From: Leclercia adecarboxylata
GTDB lineage: Bacteria > Pseudomonadota > Gammaproteobacteria > Enterobacterales > Enterobacteriaceae
Reading direction: 5' to 3'
Length of the DNA: 64,000 bases
Assembly (NCBI RefSeq): GCF_023639785.1
Contig: NZ_CP098325.1
Location: forward strand, 3,286,001 to 3,350,000
A program made the position numbers and the translations under genes. Shown piece after piece: positions 1 to 10,763 of this stretch (position 1 is the first letter of the stretch; each line of letters begins with the position of its first letter). A model generated the notes under the pieces. The model saw only the letters and a list, made by a program, of their open reading frames with translations. It was not told the origin of the DNA and made no database searches.

Positions 1-808
1 CCTGAGTGGTACCGCGGGCTTTGCCTTCGAGAGTGTAGCCTGCTATGTGCGCAGTGCCGATATCCACTTTCTCCAGCAGGGCCACGTTGAGATCCGGCTC
101 CGGCTCCCAAACGTCCAGCACTACGCTGAGTTCCTGACCGGCGTCCAGGCGCTGCAGCAACGCCGCGTTATCTACCACCGGGCCTCGGCAGGCATTAATC
201 AGAATGGTGCCAGGCTTCAGGCGGCTTATCAGCGCGTCGTCTGCCAGATGGTGCGTTTTATAAGGGCCATCCTTAAACAGCGGCGTATGGAACGTGAGTA
301 CGTCACATTCCGCCACCAGCTCATCCAGGCTGCGAAAATCGCCTTCATCGCCACGGTCAGCGCGGGGGGGATCGCACAGCAGGGTGCGGATGCCTAACGC
401 CTCCAGGCGCTTTTGCAGGCGTCCGCCCACGTTACCCACACCGACAATGCCTACGGTTCGGCTGGTGAGGGTGAACCCGTCGCGCTCGGCCAGCATCAGC
501 AGGGATGAGAAAACATACTCCACGACGGCAATAGCGTTACAGCCCGGCGCGGCGGAAAAACCAATCCCGGCCTGCTTCAGCCACGCGTCATCCACATGAT
601 CGGTTCCTGCTGTTGCCGTACCGACAAACTTCACACCTTTGCCAGACAGCAGCGCCTCATTCACTTTGGTCACCGAGCGCACCATCAGGGCGTCGGCATC
701 ATCCAGCTCTTCGAGCGGAATGGGGCGTCCGGGAACGGCCTTAACCTCACCCAGGCGGCTGAACAGCTCGCGGGCGTAAGGCATATTTTCATCAACGAGG
801 ATTTTCAC
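1..808 (-). CDS. pdxB: Erythronate-4-phosphate dehydrogenase PdxB (C-terminal part outside window)
   Basis: Oxidises 4-phospho-D-erythronate with NAD in the cytosolic pyridoxal-5'-phosphate pathway. The reverse strand reads from a GTG at 806-808 ([14 protein letters not shown]), the start expected for PdxB, and runs off the left edge after about 269 residues; E. coli PdxB has 378. Visible are the NAD-binding fold with [10 protein letters not shown], the conserved [10 protein letters not shown] segment with its catalytic Arg, and the catalytic His in [16 protein letters not shown]. The C-terminal dimerisation domain lies outside the window. It is divergent from flk, as in E. coli. Identification is very secure. 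Confidence 0.97.
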   Translation of the reverse strand, partial: MKILVDENMPYARELFSRLGEVKAVPGRPIPLEELDDADALMVRSVTKVNEALLSGKGVKFVGTATAGTDHVDDAWLKQAGIGFSAAPGCNAIAVVEYVFSSLLMLAERDGFTLTSRTVGIVGVGNVGGRLQKRLEALGIRTLLCDPPRADRGDEGDFRSLDELVAECDVLTFHTPLFKDGPYKTHHLADDALISRLKPGTILINACRGPVVDNAALLQRLDAGQELSVVLDVWEPEPDLNVALLEKVDIGTAHIAGYTLEGKARGTTQ

Positions 809-922
809 GTCTGAGTACCTGTTTGAGAGGAAGTTATCCGGTCAAGTGTGCCATAATCTGGCCGCCAGGCATATACGTAAACCTGGTTAACGATGAGTAA
901 CGAATTTAAGGATTTTTTGCCG

Positions 923-1927
923 ATGCAGCCCATTTCAGGTACGCCGCCGCAACCTCCGGGTGAAGGCCCGCGTCCATCCCATGTCGCGGGTGAACAGCCC
1001 CTCTCCACACAGCAACGCACTGTACTGGAACGTCTGATCACCCGGCTGATCGCCCTGACGTCGCAGCAGAATGCGGAAGTGTGGGCCGGAGTCAAACACG
1101 ATCTGGGAATGAAGAGTGATGCGCCCATGCTGTCGCGCCACTTCCCTGCTGCAGAGCAAAACCTCAATCAGCGCCTGAATACCGCCCAGCAAAACCACAC
1201 TACCCGGCAGATGGTCTCCCAGCTGACGGAGCTGCTGAATCTGGGCAATAACCGTCAGGCGGCGAGCGATTTTATTCGCCAGCAGTATGGCCAGACGGCC
1301 CTGAACCAGCTGACGCCCGAGCAGCTTAAAACGGTACTGTCGCTGCTGCAAAATAACCAGCTCGCTATTCCGCAGCCGCAGCAGCGTCCGGCAACGGAAC
1401 GCCCGCTGCAGCCAGCGGAACACAATACGCTGAAGCAGATGGTGACCAAACTTGCTGCCGCCACGGGCGAGCCGACCAAACTGATCTGGCAGTCGATGCT
1501 GGAGCTGTCCGGGGTGAAGGCGGGAGAGCTGATACCGGCCAGACAGTTTACCCATCTTGCCACCTGGCTCCAGGCGCGCCAGACGTTAAGCACCCAGAGC
1601 GCACCAACGCTGCACACGCTTCAGGCCGCGCTGAAGCAGCCGCTGGAGCCGCAGGAGTGGGATAACATTCAGGACTATGCCCGCCAGAACTGGCAGGCAA
1701 CGCCGCAAACGGTGCTGACCACAGCCCAGGTTCAGGATCTGCTCAATGAGATCTTCACCCGCCGCACCGAGCGCGAAACGGGCACGCTGGAAGTACGCAA
1801 TATTCAGCCGATCTACAGCCCGCTGTTTGCTCCGGTGGTCGAGACCTTCAAATCCCTGTCAGCCCGACCGGGCCTGATGCTGGTCGCCCTGTTGGTCGCG
1901 ATGGCGCTAATCTGGCTGGTGATTTAA
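923..1927 (+). CDS. flk: Flagellar regulator Flk
   Basis: Flk couples flagellar ring assembly to export control by limiting premature secretion of the anti-sigma factor FlgM. The 334-residue protein is Gln/Pro/Thr-rich in the first third and has one C-terminal membrane anchor (RPGLMLVALLVAMALIWLVI). The best start is ATG 923, giving MQPISG like the E. coli protein (331 aa), with AAGGA about 10 nt upstream. An in-frame ATG at 893 would add ten residues (MSNEFKDFLP) but has no obvious ribosome-binding site. It lies between pdxB and fabB as in E. coli and converges on fabB. Confidence 0.93.
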   Translation: MQPISGTPPQPPGEGPRPSHVAGEQPLSTQQRTVLERLITRLIALTSQQNAEVWAGVKHDLGMKSDAPMLSRHFPAAEQNLNQRLNTAQQNHTTRQMVSQLTELLNLGNNRQAASDFIRQQYGQTALNQLTPEQLKTVLSLLQNNQLAIPQPQQRPATERPLQPAEHNTLKQMVTKLAAATGEPTKLIWQSMLELSGVKAGELIPARQFTHLATWLQARQTLSTQSAPTLHTLQAALKQPLEPQEWDNIQDYARQNWQATPQTVLTTAQVQDLLNEIFTRRTERETGTLEVRNIQPIYSPLFAPVVETFKSLSARPGLMLVALLVAMALIWLVI

Positions 1928-1930
1928 AAC

Positions 1931-1958
1931 AAAAAAGGGAGCCATCAGGCTCCCTTTT
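1931..1958. terminator. Bidirectional terminator between flk and fabB
   Basis: Inverted repeat GGGAGCC (1937-1943), ATCA loop, GGCTCCC (1948-1954), flanked by an A-run on the left and TTTT on the right. It can serve both convergent genes. Confidence 0.85.
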
Positions 1959-1975
1959 GCTATCTGGTGTAATAC

Positions 1976-3193
1976 TTACGCTTTCAGCTTACGCATGACC
2001 AGCGTGGCGTTGGTGCCGCCGAAACCGAAGCTGTTAGACATCACGGTGTTCAGTTCACGCTCGGTTGGCGCAGTAACGATGTTCAGGCCAGCAGCCTGCT
2101 CGTCCAGCTCTTCAACGTTGATGCTTGGGGCGATGAAGCCGTGTTCCAGCATCAGCAGGGAGTAGATAGCTTCCTGCACGCCAGCCGCACCCAGAGAGTG
2201 ACCGGTCATGGCTTTGGTTGCAGAGATAGCCGGGCTGTTGTCGCCAAACACTTCGCGGATGGCACCCAGCTCTTTCACGTCGCCTACCGGAGTGGAGGTA
2301 CCGTGGGAGTTCAGGTAGTCAATTGGCGTATCCAGGCCGTGCATCGCCATCTTCATGCAGCGCACTGCGCCTTCACCTGATGGTGCAACCATGTCTGCGC
2401 CATCGGACGTTGCGCCGTAGCCCACGATCTCAGCGTAGATATGTGCGCCACGGGCCAGAGCGTGCTCCAGCTCTTCAACCACAACCATACCGCCGCCGCC
2501 AGCGATAACGAAACCGTCACGGTTTGCGTCGTAGGTACGGGAGGCTTTTTCCGGGCATTCGTTGTATTTGGTGGACAGTGCGCCCATCGCATCGAACTCA
2601 CAGGCCATTTCCCAGCCCAGCTCTTCGCCGCCGCCAGCAAATACGATGTCCTGTTTACCCAGCTGGATCTGCTCAACCGCGTTACCGATACAGTGTGCGG
2701 AGGTCGCACAAGCGGAGCTGATGGAGTAGTTTACGCCGTGGATTTTGAACGGGGTCGCCAGGCAAGCGGAAACCGCTGAACCCATGGCTTTGGTCACAAC
2801 ATATGGACCGACCGCTTTCAGGCCGCGCGGGCTACGCATGGCGTCAGCGCCGAATACCTGGGCCTTAGAGGAGCCGCCGGAACCGGCAATCAGACCCACA
2901 CGCGGGTTGTTCTGATAAACGTCTTCGCTCAGGCCAGCGTCAGCAATCGCTTCCTGCATGGAGAGATAGGCGTAGATGGAGGCATCATTCATGAAACGGA
3001 CCACTTTGCGATCGATCATGCCCGTGGTGTCCAGTTTTACATTACCCCATACGTGGCTGCGCATGCCGGAATCTTTAAACTCTTCAGAGAAGGTGATCCC
3101 GGAGCGTCCTTCACGCAGAGATGCCAGGACTTCCTGCTGGTTATTACCGATGCTGGAAACGATGCCCAAGCCAGTAATCACTGCACGTTTCAT
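1976..3193 (-). CDS. fabB: 3-oxoacyl-[ACP] synthase I
   Basis: Condensing enzyme that extends acyl-ACP with malonyl-ACP and is essential for unsaturated fatty acid synthesis in the cytosol. The 405 residues (E. coli 406) hold the Cys-His-His triad: Cys in [10 protein letters not shown] near 163, His in [11 protein letters not shown] near 298 and His in TGHSLGAAG near 333. It starts [10 protein letters not shown]. Its upstream region carries a FabR-type palindrome and a FadR-like site, matching the known dual control of fabB (FabR repression, FadR activation). Confidence 0.98.
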   Translation of the reverse strand: MKRAVITGLGIVSSIGNNQQEVLASLREGRSGITFSEEFKDSGMRSHVWGNVKLDTTGMIDRKVVRFMNDASIYAYLSMQEAIADAGLSEDVYQNNPRVGLIAGSGGSSKAQVFGADAMRSPRGLKAVGPYVVTKAMGSAVSACLATPFKIHGVNYSISSACATSAHCIGNAVEQIQLGKQDIVFAGGGEELGWEMACEFDAMGALSTKYNECPEKASRTYDANRDGFVIAGGGGMVVVEELEHALARGAHIYAEIVGYGATSDGADMVAPSGEGAVRCMKMAMHGLDTPIDYLNSHGTSTPVGDVKELGAIREVFGDNSPAISATKAMTGHSLGAAGVQEAIYSLLMLEHGFIAPSINVEELDEQAAGLNIVTAPTERELNTVMSNSFGFGGTNATLVMRKLKA

Positions 3194-3240
3194 TCAATAC
3201 CTCTGTAAGTCGCACTATTTTAAGTTTCGAGTCGCACAAT

Positions 3241-3258
3241 AGCGTACACTTGTACGCC
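3241..3258. promoter_or_regulatory. FabR-type operator upstream of fabB
   Basis: AGCGTACACTTGTACGCC contains a nearly perfect palindrome (GCGTACAC / TTGTACGC, 7 of 8 pairs) 48 nt before the fabB start. It resembles the FabR operator of the fabA and fabB promoters as I remember it. Confidence 0.7.
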
Positions 3259-3259
3259 G

Positions 3260-3276
3260 AACAAGTCCGATCAGCC
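3260..3276. promoter_or_regulatory. FadR-like site upstream of fabB
   Basis: AACAAGTCCGATCAGCC matches the FadR consensus AACTGGTCNGACCAGTT at 12 of 16 defined positions and directly adjoins the FabR-type palindrome, as expected for fabB activation by FadR. Confidence 0.6.
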
Positions 3277-3351
3277 AATTTCTGCGGAAATTTGCACCAA
3301 CAGACGCACATCGTTAAGATCGCGGCACAGCCTGTCAGACGAGTAACTTAC

Positions 3352-5355
3352 GTGAAACAAAACGCTATACAACCCGCCAACCTCGAATTCAACGCTGAGG
3401 GTACACCTGTTTCCCGAGATTTTGATGATGTCTACTTCTCTAATGATAACGGACTGGAAGAGACACGTTATGTTTTCCTCGATGGAAACCAGCTGAATTC
3501 CCGTTTTCCGCTGCATCCCCGCGATCTGTTTGTGGTCGCCGAGAGCGGATTTGGCACCGGGCTGAATTTTCTCACTCTCTGGCAAGCGTTCGATCGCTTC
3601 CGTGCGGCTCACCCTGACGCTACGCTGCAAAGATTACATTTCATCAGTTTCGAGAAATTTCCGCTGGCCGCCGAGGATCTGCGTCTGGCGCACCAGCACT
3701 GGCCGGAGCTGGCCCCCTGGGCGGAACAGCTCCAGGCCCAGTGGCCCCTGCCCGTCGCGGGCTGCCATCGCCTGCTGCTGGACGGCGGGCGCGTCACCCT
3801 TGATATCTGGCTGGGTGATATCAACGAGCTCACCGATAAGCTGGATGACTCCCTGAATCAGCAGGTCGACGCCTGGTTCCTCGACGGCTTTGCCCCGTCC
3901 AAAAATCCGGATATGTGGAACGCGCAGCTGTTTGCTGCCATGGCTCGCCTGGCCCGTCCGGGCGGGACGCTCGCCACCTTTACCTGCGCCGGATTTGTCC
4001 GTCGCGGTCTGCAGGAGGCGGGTTTCAGGGTGCAAAAAACTAAGGGCTTTGGCCGCAAGCGCGAAATGCTTATCGGAGTGATGGAGCAGGATCTTCCCTC
4101 CCCTGCCCGCACGCCGTGGTATACCCGTACGCCCTGCGACGGGCGGGAAACCGCTGTCGTGGGTGGTGGGATCGCCAGCGCCCTGCTGTCGCTGGCGCTG
4201 TTACGCCGCGGCTGGCAGGTGACGCTCTACTGTGCCGACGACGCTCCGGCAGCAGGCGCCTCCGGCAATCGCCAGGGGGCGCTCTATCCCCTGCTGAGCG
4301 CCCAGGATGCCGCGCTGAGCCAGTTTTTCCCGGCGGCGTTCACCTTCGCCCGCCGCCTCTACGATGCCCTGCCGGTGGCCTTTGATCATGCCTGGTGCGG
4401 CGTTACCCAGCTGGGCTGGGACGAAAAAAGCCAGAAAAAAATCGACCAGATGCTGGCCCTGGGCCTGCCGGAGCAGATCGCGATGGCGGTCAATGCCGGA
4501 GAGGTGGAAGCGAGCACCGGCGTGCCCACCGGCTGCGGCGGGATCCAGTATCCCCTCGGCGGCTGGCTGTGCCCGGCCCAGCTTACTGCGGCAGTCATTA
4601 GCCTGGCGCAAACCCTTGGCCTGCAGGCGCACTATGGCCGCCGGGTGAAATCCCTGGAGCAGACCGGCACGCGGTGGACGCTGGCGTTTACCGACGGTGA
4701 GCAGGCGCAGCATGGCAGCCTGGTGCTGGCGAACGGGCATGGCATCAGCCAGTTTAGCCAGACTGCGCAACTGCCGGTTTACCCGGTGGGCGGCCAGGTG
4801 AGCCATATCCCGGCGGCTGCGCATCTTAGCCAGCTTCGCCAGGTGCTCTGCTATGACGGGTATCTGACCCCGCAAAACCCGGCTAACGGCCAGCACTGTA
4901 TCGGCGCCAGCTATCATCGCGGGCAAACCGTCCCCCAGTACAGCGAAGAGGACCAGCAGCATAATCGCCAGCGTCTGCTCGACTGCCTGCCGCAGGCAGC
5001 GTGGGCGCGGGAAGTGGATGTCAGCGCCGGTGAGGCGCGCAACGGGATTCGCTGTGCCACCCGCGATCACCTCCCGATGACCGGTGCGGTGCCGGACTAT
5101 GACGCCACGCTGGCGGCGTATCAGGATCTCGTCAACAACAAATCGCAGGCGGTCACCGCCCCGGAGTTTCGTAATCTGTTTGTGCTTGGCGGGCTGGGTT
5201 CACGCGGACTCTGTACGGCCCCGCTGACGGCGGAAGTGCTGGCCGCGCAGATGAGCCACGAGCCGATCCCGCTGGATGCGCAGACGCTGGCGGCGCTGAA
5301 TCCGAATCGGTTATGGGTGAGGAAGTTGTTGAAGGGGAAAATGGTTAAAGCGTAG
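3352..5355 (+). CDS. mnmC: Bifunctional tRNA mnm5s2U34 biosynthesis protein MnmC
   Basis: Two-domain enzyme finishing the mnm5s2U wobble modification: a C-terminal FAD-dependent oxidase demodifies cmnm5U to nm5U and the N-terminal SAM methyltransferase makes mnm5U. The 667 residues (E. coli 668) show [16 protein letters not shown] (SAM-binding) in the first 250 residues and [20 protein letters not shown] (FAD Rossmann fold) opening the second half. The open frame extends upstream to 3250, but homology starts at the GTG at 3352 ([15 protein letters not shown]). It is divergent from fabB. Confidence 0.95.
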   Translation: MKQNAIQPANLEFNAEGTPVSRDFDDVYFSNDNGLEETRYVFLDGNQLNSRFPLHPRDLFVVAESGFGTGLNFLTLWQAFDRFRAAHPDATLQRLHFISFEKFPLAAEDLRLAHQHWPELAPWAEQLQAQWPLPVAGCHRLLLDGGRVTLDIWLGDINELTDKLDDSLNQQVDAWFLDGFAPSKNPDMWNAQLFAAMARLARPGGTLATFTCAGFVRRGLQEAGFRVQKTKGFGRKREMLIGVMEQDLPSPARTPWYTRTPCDGRETAVVGGGIASALLSLALLRRGWQVTLYCADDAPAAGASGNRQGALYPLLSAQDAALSQFFPAAFTFARRLYDALPVAFDHAWCGVTQLGWDEKSQKKIDQMLALGLPEQIAMAVNAGEVEASTGVPTGCGGIQYPLGGWLCPAQLTAAVISLAQTLGLQAHYGRRVKSLEQTGTRWTLAFTDGEQAQHGSLVLANGHGISQFSQTAQLPVYPVGGQVSHIPAAAHLSQLRQVLCYDGYLTPQNPANGQHCIGASYHRGQTVPQYSEEDQQHNRQRLLDCLPQAAWAREVDVSAGEARNGIRCATRDHLPMTGAVPDYDATLAAYQDLVNNKSQAVTAPEFRNLFVLGGLGSRGLCTAPLTAEVLAAQMSHEPIPLDAQTLAALNPNRLWVRKLLKGKMVKA

Positions 5356-5432
5356 GCCCGGTAAGCGCAGCGCCACCGGGCATCTGGCGAGGGAGCCGAT
5401 TTATTGCCGGGCGGCGCATTCGCTTGCCCGGC
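5356..5432. repeat. Pair of REP-like palindromes
   Basis: Two GC-rich imperfect palindromes lie between mnmC and yfcL: GCCCGGT/ACCGGGC arms at 5356-5362 and 5375-5381, and GCCGGGC/GCCCGGC arms at 5406-5412 and 5426-5432. Arm sequence, spacing and position between convergent genes are typical of enterobacterial REP elements. Confidence 0.7.
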
Positions 5433-5441
5433 CACCGTCTC

Positions 5442-5723
5442 TTATGCGTTTACGCGGGCCTTCTGAAACAGCGTATCCCACATCCCCAGCACCAGTGACT
5501 GGTCGCGTGGAGAGAGCTCGCCCGCCAGAATGGCTTTTTCCAGGCTACGGGAGACTTCAGCGTGGACCGCGTCCGGAGAGTGATCATCACCGGCTTCCAG
5601 CTCGGCAACCGCCAGCGTCAGGTGACCACGCAGATAACCGCTGGCAAACAGTTCATCGTCACTGGCGTGCTCCACCATGTCATCAATTAACGCCAGAATG
5701 CGTGATTCAAATTCTGCGATCAT
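5442..5723 (-). CDS. yfcL: Conserved protein YfcL
   Basis: A 93-residue soluble, acidic, helical protein ([19 protein letters not shown]...) closely matching E. coli YfcL (92 aa), whose function is not established. It lies 9 nt downstream of epmC on the same strand, as the last gene of the mepA-yfcA-epmC-yfcL run. Similar genomes keep it beside epmC, so a link to that pathway is possible but unproven. Confidence 0.9.
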   Translation of the reverse strand: MIAEFESRILALIDDMVEHASDDELFASGYLRGHLTLAVAELEAGDDHSPDAVHAEVSRSLEKAILAGELSPRDQSLVLGMWDTLFQKARVNA

Positions 5724-5732
5724 CTTCTTTCC

Positions 5733-6281
5733 TCAGTTAAGATCTTCCGGCCACGGGAAGTGTTCCGCCGTGATGTCCGGCGTGTGGTAATAATTCTGTA
5801 AGGCCTTGATCAAGCGCGCCGGACGTTCCGGAATGCCTTTCTCAAGATACTCCATCACCTGCGCGTGAACGCGGCGCTGGAAGACAATGCGGTCTGGCTC
5901 GAAGTCGCCTTCGAGGTTGTCACAGCTGACGTTGAACGGGAATCCTGCCGCCACGCACAACAGCCACTCCAGCGCCTGGGGTTTAACCTCAACATCTTCA
6001 AATTTCCCCTGGGTCGCGGCGTCGCGGCCGTCCGGACAGTACCAGTAGCCAAAGTCCACCAGCTCGCGACGCGCTTTTCCTGCGATACACCAGTGCGATA
6101 TTTCATGCAAACCGCTGGCGTAAAAGCCGTGGGCGAACACGATCCGGTTGTAAGGGACTTCCGCATCTGCAGGAAGATAGATCGGTTCGTCGTCGCCTTT
6201 AATCAGACGGGTATTAAAATCATCCGCGAAGCAGCCGTCGAAAATCTCAATCAGCTGTTCGTATTTATGCGTACTGTTCAT
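5733..6281 (-). CDS. epmC: Elongation factor P hydroxylase EpmC
   Basis: Hydroxylates the beta-lysylated lysine of elongation factor P after EpmA and EpmB have acted. The 182 residues (MNSTHKYEQLIEIFDGCFADDFNTR...) match E. coli EpmC/YfcM. A conserved HEISHWCIAG segment supplies candidate metal-ligand histidines. Its ATG shares one base with the yfcA stop codon (TAATG), which indicates translational coupling. Confidence 0.93.
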   Translation of the reverse strand: MNSTHKYEQLIEIFDGCFADDFNTRLIKGDDEPIYLPADAEVPYNRIVFAHGFYASGLHEISHWCIAGKARRELVDFGYWYCPDGRDAATQGKFEDVEVKPQALEWLLCVAAGFPFNVSCDNLEGDFEPDRIVFQRRVHAQVMEYLEKGIPERPARLIKALQNYYHTPDITAEHFPWPEDLN

Positions 6282-7090
6282 TAGTTCATCCCCAACCAGT
6301 GGAGGATCTCCTGTCCGTGGCTGTCATAAAGAAGTTTGGCACTCATTACCGCCGAGACAATGACAATCATTGGACGGATGAGCTGTTGCCCTTTGCTTAA
6401 CACCAGGCGCGAACCTGCCCGTGCGCCCAGAAATTGTCCGGCCATCATCACAAAGCCGGTCGCCCAGATAACCTTCCCGCCGATGATAAACAGCAGCAGG
6501 CCGCCAACGTTCGAGGTGGCGTTCAGCACCTTGGCATGGGCGGTGGATTTAGCGAGGTTAAAACCGGCCAGCGTCACGAACGCCAGGGCGTAAAACGACC
6601 CGGCGCCGGGGCCGAAGAAACCATCATAAAAACCGACGCAGCCACCGGCAATGAGCGCAAAGGGCAATCCGTGCAGGCGGCGCTGTCTGTCCTCTTCGCC
6701 GAGCTTCGGCATCAGTAAAAAGTAGAGGCCAATACAGATAACGAGGATGGGTAAGATCTGGCGCAGGATATCGGACTGCACATGCTGAACCAGCAGCGCC
6801 CCGCTGGTCGAGCCGATAAAGGTCATCAGGATATTGAGCTTCTGGTCGGCGAGGTTCACCACCTTGCGGCGGATAAAGTAGATCGAGGCGGATAAGGATC
6901 CGCCGCACGCCTGTAGCTTGTTGGTCGCCAGCGCCTGCGCCGGGCTCATCCCGGCCGCCAGCAGGGCCGGAACGGTTAACAGCCCGCCACCGCCGGCCAG
7001 CGCATCAATAAAACCCGCCAGCATAGCGATAAAAAACAGCGCCACTAACAGCAGTGGCGATACCATAAACAATTCAGCAAATTGGTCCAT
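6281..7090 (-). CDS. yfcA: TSUP-family membrane transporter YfcA
   Basis: A 269-residue polytopic inner-membrane protein of the TauE/SafE (TSUP) family, with about eight hydrophobic segments and Gly-rich repeats such as AGFIDALAGGGGLLTVPALLAAG near the N-terminus and GFYDGFFGPGAGSF near residue 155, the two half-repeat signatures of this family. The substrate is unknown; relatives move sulfur compounds or organic anions. Its start overlaps the mepA stop by one base. Confidence 0.92.
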   Translation of the reverse strand: MDQFAELFMVSPLLLVALFFIAMLAGFIDALAGGGGLLTVPALLAAGMSPAQALATNKLQACGGSLSASIYFIRRKVVNLADQKLNILMTFIGSTSGALLVQHVQSDILRQILPILVICIGLYFLLMPKLGEEDRQRRLHGLPFALIAGGCVGFYDGFFGPGAGSFYALAFVTLAGFNLAKSTAHAKVLNATSNVGGLLLFIIGGKVIWATGFVMMAGQFLGARAGSRLVLSKGQQLIRPMIVIVSAVMSAKLLYDSHGQEILHWLGMN

Positions 7091-7914
7091 TAGAGGGCAT
7101 GCTCATCCAGTAGCGCCTGACAGGAAGGCGGCAACGGAGGCGGTGTCTTCTTCTCAGGCTTGGTCGATCCAGGTTTCGCTGGCTCAAACCAGCTTTGTAA
7201 TTCCGCACCGCAGCCATCGCCTGGTGGCGGTAACGGTTGATCTTCACACTCGAGGCTGTTCGCCGGGCAGCGCAAACGGACGTGCATATGCGCACGGTGC
7301 TGGAACCAGGGTCGCACTTTACGCAGCCAGTCGCGGTCGGTTCCGGCATCTTCACACAGCTGCTGCTTGATGGCCGGGTTAACGAAGATGCGCGTAACGT
7401 CGTTATCTTTTGCCGCCAGCTTGATCATGCTGGAGACCTCCTGCGACCAGAGCGACGGCACCACATGCTTGCCGTCGCGGGCAACCAGATCGAGCGCCTG
7501 GGGCTTCATCAGTTGTGCCGACGTCCAGCGGGTTTTCGGCAGCTGCAGGAAGATATCCACGTCCAGCCCGGTTTGATGGCTGGCGTGGCCGCCGTTAAAG
7601 CGTCCGCCTGCGGGCATCCCCATATCGCCAATCAGCACCGTACCCAGCCCGAGGTTATGCACCTGGTTGCTGAGGCGCTGAATAAACAGCACCAGATCCG
7701 GATGACCAAAGTAGCGACGCTGATCGGTGCGCATCACCTGATACGTAGAGGACTGCTGCGGCAGCGCCTCTGCGCCAACGATACAGCCATTAGAGAACCC
7801 GCCGATGGACTGGGCGCTGCCCGCCACCGGGTGGGTGATTTTTTGCCAGGGCGTTGCCGCCAGAGCGGCCCCGCTGGCAAGCAGCGCCAGCAGAGCAATT
7901 GCGGTTTTTTTCAT
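7090..7914 (-). CDS. mepA: Penicillin-insensitive murein endopeptidase MepA
   Basis: Periplasmic zinc LAS-family peptidase cutting D-Ala-meso-DAP cross-links in peptidoglycan. It has 274 residues, as in E. coli. The start ATG 7912-7914 gives a typical signal peptide ([19 protein letters not shown]); longer upstream in-frame sequence lacks one. Zinc ligands are visible in [13 protein letters not shown] and [13 protein letters not shown] Pro-rich C-terminal tail follows. It starts 2 nt after the aroC stop, in an aroC-mepA-yfcA-epmC-yfcL operon. Confidence 0.96.
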   Translation of the reverse strand: MKKTAIALLALLASGAALAATPWQKITHPVAGSAQSIGGFSNGCIVGAEALPQQSSTYQVMRTDQRRYFGHPDLVLFIQRLSNQVHNLGLGTVLIGDMGMPAGGRFNGGHASHQTGLDVDIFLQLPKTRWTSAQLMKPQALDLVARDGKHVVPSLWSQEVSSMIKLAAKDNDVTRIFVNPAIKQQLCEDAGTDRDWLRKVRPWFQHRAHMHVRLRCPANSLECEDQPLPPPGDGCGAELQSWFEPAKPGSTKPEKKTPPPLPPSCQALLDEHAL

Positions 7915-7916
7915 GG

Positions 7917-9002
7917 TTACCAGCGTGGAATGGTGGTCGTCACATCTGCATTCTGCGCGCGCTGGCGCAGGAAGTGATCCATCAGCACGATCGCCAGCAT
8001 CGCTTCGGCGATCGGCACTGCGCGAATCCCAACGCAAGGATCGTGACGCCCTTTGGTGATCATCTCAACTTCTTCGCCAGCGCGGTTAATGGTGTGGCCC
8101 GGCACGGTAATGCTGGAGGTCGGTTTCAGCGCGATGTTCGCCACAATCTGCTGCCCGCTGCTGATGCCGCCCAGAATGCCGCCCGCGTGATTGCTCCGGA
8201 AGCCTTCTTTCGTGATCTCGTCGCGATTCTGGCTACCGCGAAGCTGAACCACGTCAAAACCGTCGCCAATCTCTACCCCTTTCACTGCGTTGATGCTCAT
8301 CATCGCATGGGCAATATCGGCGTCGAGGCGATCAAAGACCGGCTCGCCCCAGCCCGGCGGTACACCATCCGCCACGACGGTGACTTTGGCACCAATGGAG
8401 TCGCCCTCTTTCTTCAGGCCGCGCATCAGTTCGTCCAGTGCTTCCAACTTCGAGGCATCGGCACAGAAGAACGGGTTCTGTTCTACCTGATCCCAGTCGA
8501 CAATCGCCAGTGGGATATCGCCCATCTGGGTCAAACAGCCGCGGATAACAATGCCAAATTTCTGCGCCAGATATTTTTTGGCGATGGCGCCTGCCGCCAC
8601 GCGCATGGCGGTTTCACGGGCGGAGGAGCGACCGCCGCCGCGATAGTCGCGAAAACCGTATTTCTGCTCGTAGGTATAGTCGGCGTGGCCCGGACGGAAC
8701 ACATCCTTGATGGCGCCGTAATCCTGGGAACGCTGATCGGTATTCTCAATCAGCAGGCCGATGCTGGTGCCGGTGGTGCGTCCTTCAAAGACGCCTGACA
8801 GGATTTTGACTTGATCCGGCTCGCGGCGTTGGGTGGTATAGCGCGAGGTGCCCGGGCGACGCCTGTCGAGATCGTGCTGTAAATCGGCTTCGGTCAGTTC
8901 GATGCCAGGCGGCACGCCATCAACGATGCAACCCAGCGCCAGCCCGTGAGACTCGCCAAACGTCGTCACACGGAATAATTGTCCAATACTGTTTCCTGCC
9001 AT
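7917..9002 (-). CDS. aroC: Chorismate synthase
   Basis: Converts 5-enolpyruvylshikimate-3-phosphate to chorismate using reduced FMN, the last common step of aromatic biosynthesis. The 361 residues have the family N-terminus [20 protein letters not shown], the central [16 protein letters not shown] stretch and [21 protein letters not shown]. It lies 76 nt downstream of prmB, separated by a small hairpin, and leads a tightly packed operon. Confidence 0.98.
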   Translation of the reverse strand: MAGNSIGQLFRVTTFGESHGLALGCIVDGVPPGIELTEADLQHDLDRRRPGTSRYTTQRREPDQVKILSGVFEGRTTGTSIGLLIENTDQRSQDYGAIKDVFRPGHADYTYEQKYGFRDYRGGGRSSARETAMRVAAGAIAKKYLAQKFGIVIRGCLTQMGDIPLAIVDWDQVEQNPFFCADASKLEALDELMRGLKKEGDSIGAKVTVVADGVPPGWGEPVFDRLDADIAHAMMSINAVKGVEIGDGFDVVQLRGSQNRDEITKEGFRSNHAGGILGGISSGQQIVANIALKPTSSITVPGHTINRAGEEVEMITKGRHDPCVGIRAVPIAEAMLAIVLMDHFLRQRAQNADVTTTIPRW

Positions 9003-9057
9003 TACGGCTCCGTTTTCGTTGTTCTGTGTTTGAGCTTTCTGTGTTTGCGCAATGTGA

Positions 9058-9075
9058 AACGGGCCGAAGCCCGTT
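9058..9075 (-). terminator. Hairpin between prmB and aroC
   Basis: AACGGGC, CGAA loop, GCCCGTT (9058-9075) lies just after the prmB stop codon. No strong U-run follows on the reverse strand, so it may be a weak terminator or an mRNA-stabilising hairpin. Confidence 0.45.
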
Positions 9076-9078
9076 GGA

Positions 9079-10011
9079 TTAATCTTTGTAGATGCTGAAG
9101 TGCTCGCGCGCGGCGAGAAGCTGCGCTTTGGTCAGCATGAAGACGCCGTCACCACCGTTGTCGAACTCGAGCCAGGTGAACGGCACATCCGGATATTGCT
9201 CCATCAGATGTACCATGCTGTTACCGACTTCACAAATCAGAATACCGTCGTCGGTCAGATAATCCGGCGCACAGGCCAGGATGCGGCGGGTCAGCTTCAG
9301 GCCGTCGGAGCCGGAGGCCAGGCCCAACTCCGGCTCGTGACGATATTCGTTCGGCAGATCGGACATGTCTTCCGCATCAACGTACGGCGGGTTGGTGACG
9401 ATCAGATCGTACTGCAGCGTCGGCAGGTCGCGGAACAGGTCAGAGCGAATTGGCGTAACGTGATGGATCAGGCCGTGCTCTTCAATGTTGTGCTCGGTCA
9501 CGGCCAGCGCGTCGGTGGAGATATCTACGGCATCCACTTCCGCTTCCGGGAAGGCGTAAGCGCAGGCGATGGCAATGCAGCCGCTGCCGGTACACATATC
9601 CAGAATGTGCTCAGGCTGATGGTCAATCAGGCCGGCGAAGTGGTTGTTAATCAGCTCACCAATCGGCGAGCGCGGCACCAGCACGCGTTCATCGACAAAG
9701 AATTCATGGCCGCAGAACCAGGCTTTGTTGGTGAGGTAGGCTACCGGGATACGCTCGTTTACGCGACGGATCACGCGCTCAACGATGCGGTGTTTTTCAC
9801 TGGAGGTGAGACGCGCAGAACGCATATCTTCCGGGATATCCAGCGGCAGATAGAGCGACGGCAGCACCAGCTGTACCGCCTCATCCCACGGGTTGTCGGT
9901 ACCGTGACCGTACCAGATATTGGCCGCGCTGAAACGGCTGACCGCCCAACGCAACATGTCCTGAATGGTTTGCAGCTCATTCACCGCTTCATCGACAAAA
10001 ATTTTATCCAC
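9079..10011 (-). CDS. prmB: Ribosomal protein L3 glutamine methyltransferase PrmB
   Basis: SAM-dependent methyltransferase that modifies a glutamine of ribosomal protein L3. From the GTG at 10009-10011 it has 310 residues, equal to E. coli PrmB ([20 protein letters not shown]). Motif I is [14 protein letters not shown] and the catalytic motif is IVTNPPY, typical of glutamine methyltransferases. The open frame extends upstream to 10170, but homology begins at the GTG. It is divergent from smrB. Confidence 0.96.
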   Translation of the reverse strand: MDKIFVDEAVNELQTIQDMLRWAVSRFSAANIWYGHGTDNPWDEAVQLVLPSLYLPLDIPEDMRSARLTSSEKHRIVERVIRRVNERIPVAYLTNKAWFCGHEFFVDERVLVPRSPIGELINNHFAGLIDHQPEHILDMCTGSGCIAIACAYAFPEAEVDAVDISTDALAVTEHNIEEHGLIHHVTPIRSDLFRDLPTLQYDLIVTNPPYVDAEDMSDLPNEYRHEPELGLASGSDGLKLTRRILACAPDYLTDDGILICEVGNSMVHLMEQYPDVPFTWLEFDNGGDGVFMLTKAQLLAAREHFSIYKD

Positions 10012-10168
10012 TATGTTCTCCAGGGCATGCTCGCTAAATTTTCGGCGGCTAGTGTGCCATGAAGACGGCGATAAATCAGCACTGTCGCTAACGGCCTGGG
10101 GGTAAAAAATGCGTTTTGCTGTACGGCGAGTCAGGTACACTGTCGGAAATAAGAGATGAGACGGACCC

Positions 10169-10720
10169 ATGAAAAAGAAAACATCCTTGAGCCAGGAGGA
10201 TCAAACGCTGTTTCGTCAGCTGATGACAGGCACGCGTAAAATCAAGCAGGACACCATCGTCCACCGCCCGCTACGTAAAAAAGTAAGTGAAGTTCCGGTA
10301 AAACGCCTGATCCAGGAGCAGGCCGACGCCAGCCACTATTTTTCCGACGAGTTCCAGCCGCTGCTGAACACGGAAGGCGCGGTGAAATACGTGCGGTCGG
10401 ACGTCAGCCATTTTGAGCTGAAAAAATTGCGTCGTGGAGATTATTCGCCGGAGCTGTTTCTCGATCTGCACGGGTTAACCCAGATGCAGGCGAAACAGGA
10501 GCTGGGCGCGCTGATTGCCGCCTGCCGCCGGGAACATGTCTTCTGTGCCTGCGTGATGCACGGCCACGGCAAACATATTCTTAAACAGCAAACCCCGCTG
10601 TGGCTGGCTCAGCATCCACACGTGATGGCGTTTCATCAGGCACCGAAAGAGTACGGCGGAGATGCCGCACTGCTGGTATTGATAGAAGTCGAAGAGTGGC
10701 AACCGCCTGAGCTGCCCTGA
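10169..10720 (+). CDS. smrB: Ribosome rescue endonuclease SmrB
   Basis: Smr-domain nuclease (YfcN in E. coli) that cleaves mRNA at collided ribosomes. The 183 residues have a basic N-terminal arm followed by the C-terminal Smr domain, with [10 protein letters not shown] (DLHG) near residue 98 and MHGHGKHIL (HGHGK) near 130, both characteristic of active SmrB. It starts divergently from prmB. Confidence 0.95.
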   Translation: MKKKTSLSQEDQTLFRQLMTGTRKIKQDTIVHRPLRKKVSEVPVKRLIQEQADASHYFSDEFQPLLNTEGAVKYVRSDVSHFELKKLRRGDYSPELFLDLHGLTQMQAKQELGALIAACRREHVFCACVMHGHGKHILKQQTPLWLAQHPHVMAFHQAPKEYGGDAALLVLIEVEEWQPPELP

Positions 10721-10724
10721 GAGG

Positions 10725-10752
10725 CAGGCGGGTGGCTGTTGCTACCCGCCTG
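10725..10752. terminator. Hairpin between smrB and sixA
   Basis: CAGGCGGGT (10725-10733) pairs with ACCCGCCTG (10744-10752) across a 10-nt loop between the convergent genes. No U-run is present, so termination strength is uncertain. Confidence 0.4.
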
Positions 10753-10763
10753 GATCCAGTGCG

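Noticed and set aside
805..1167. Open frame antisense to flk
   Set aside because: Overlaps conserved flk and has no homology or ribosome-binding site.
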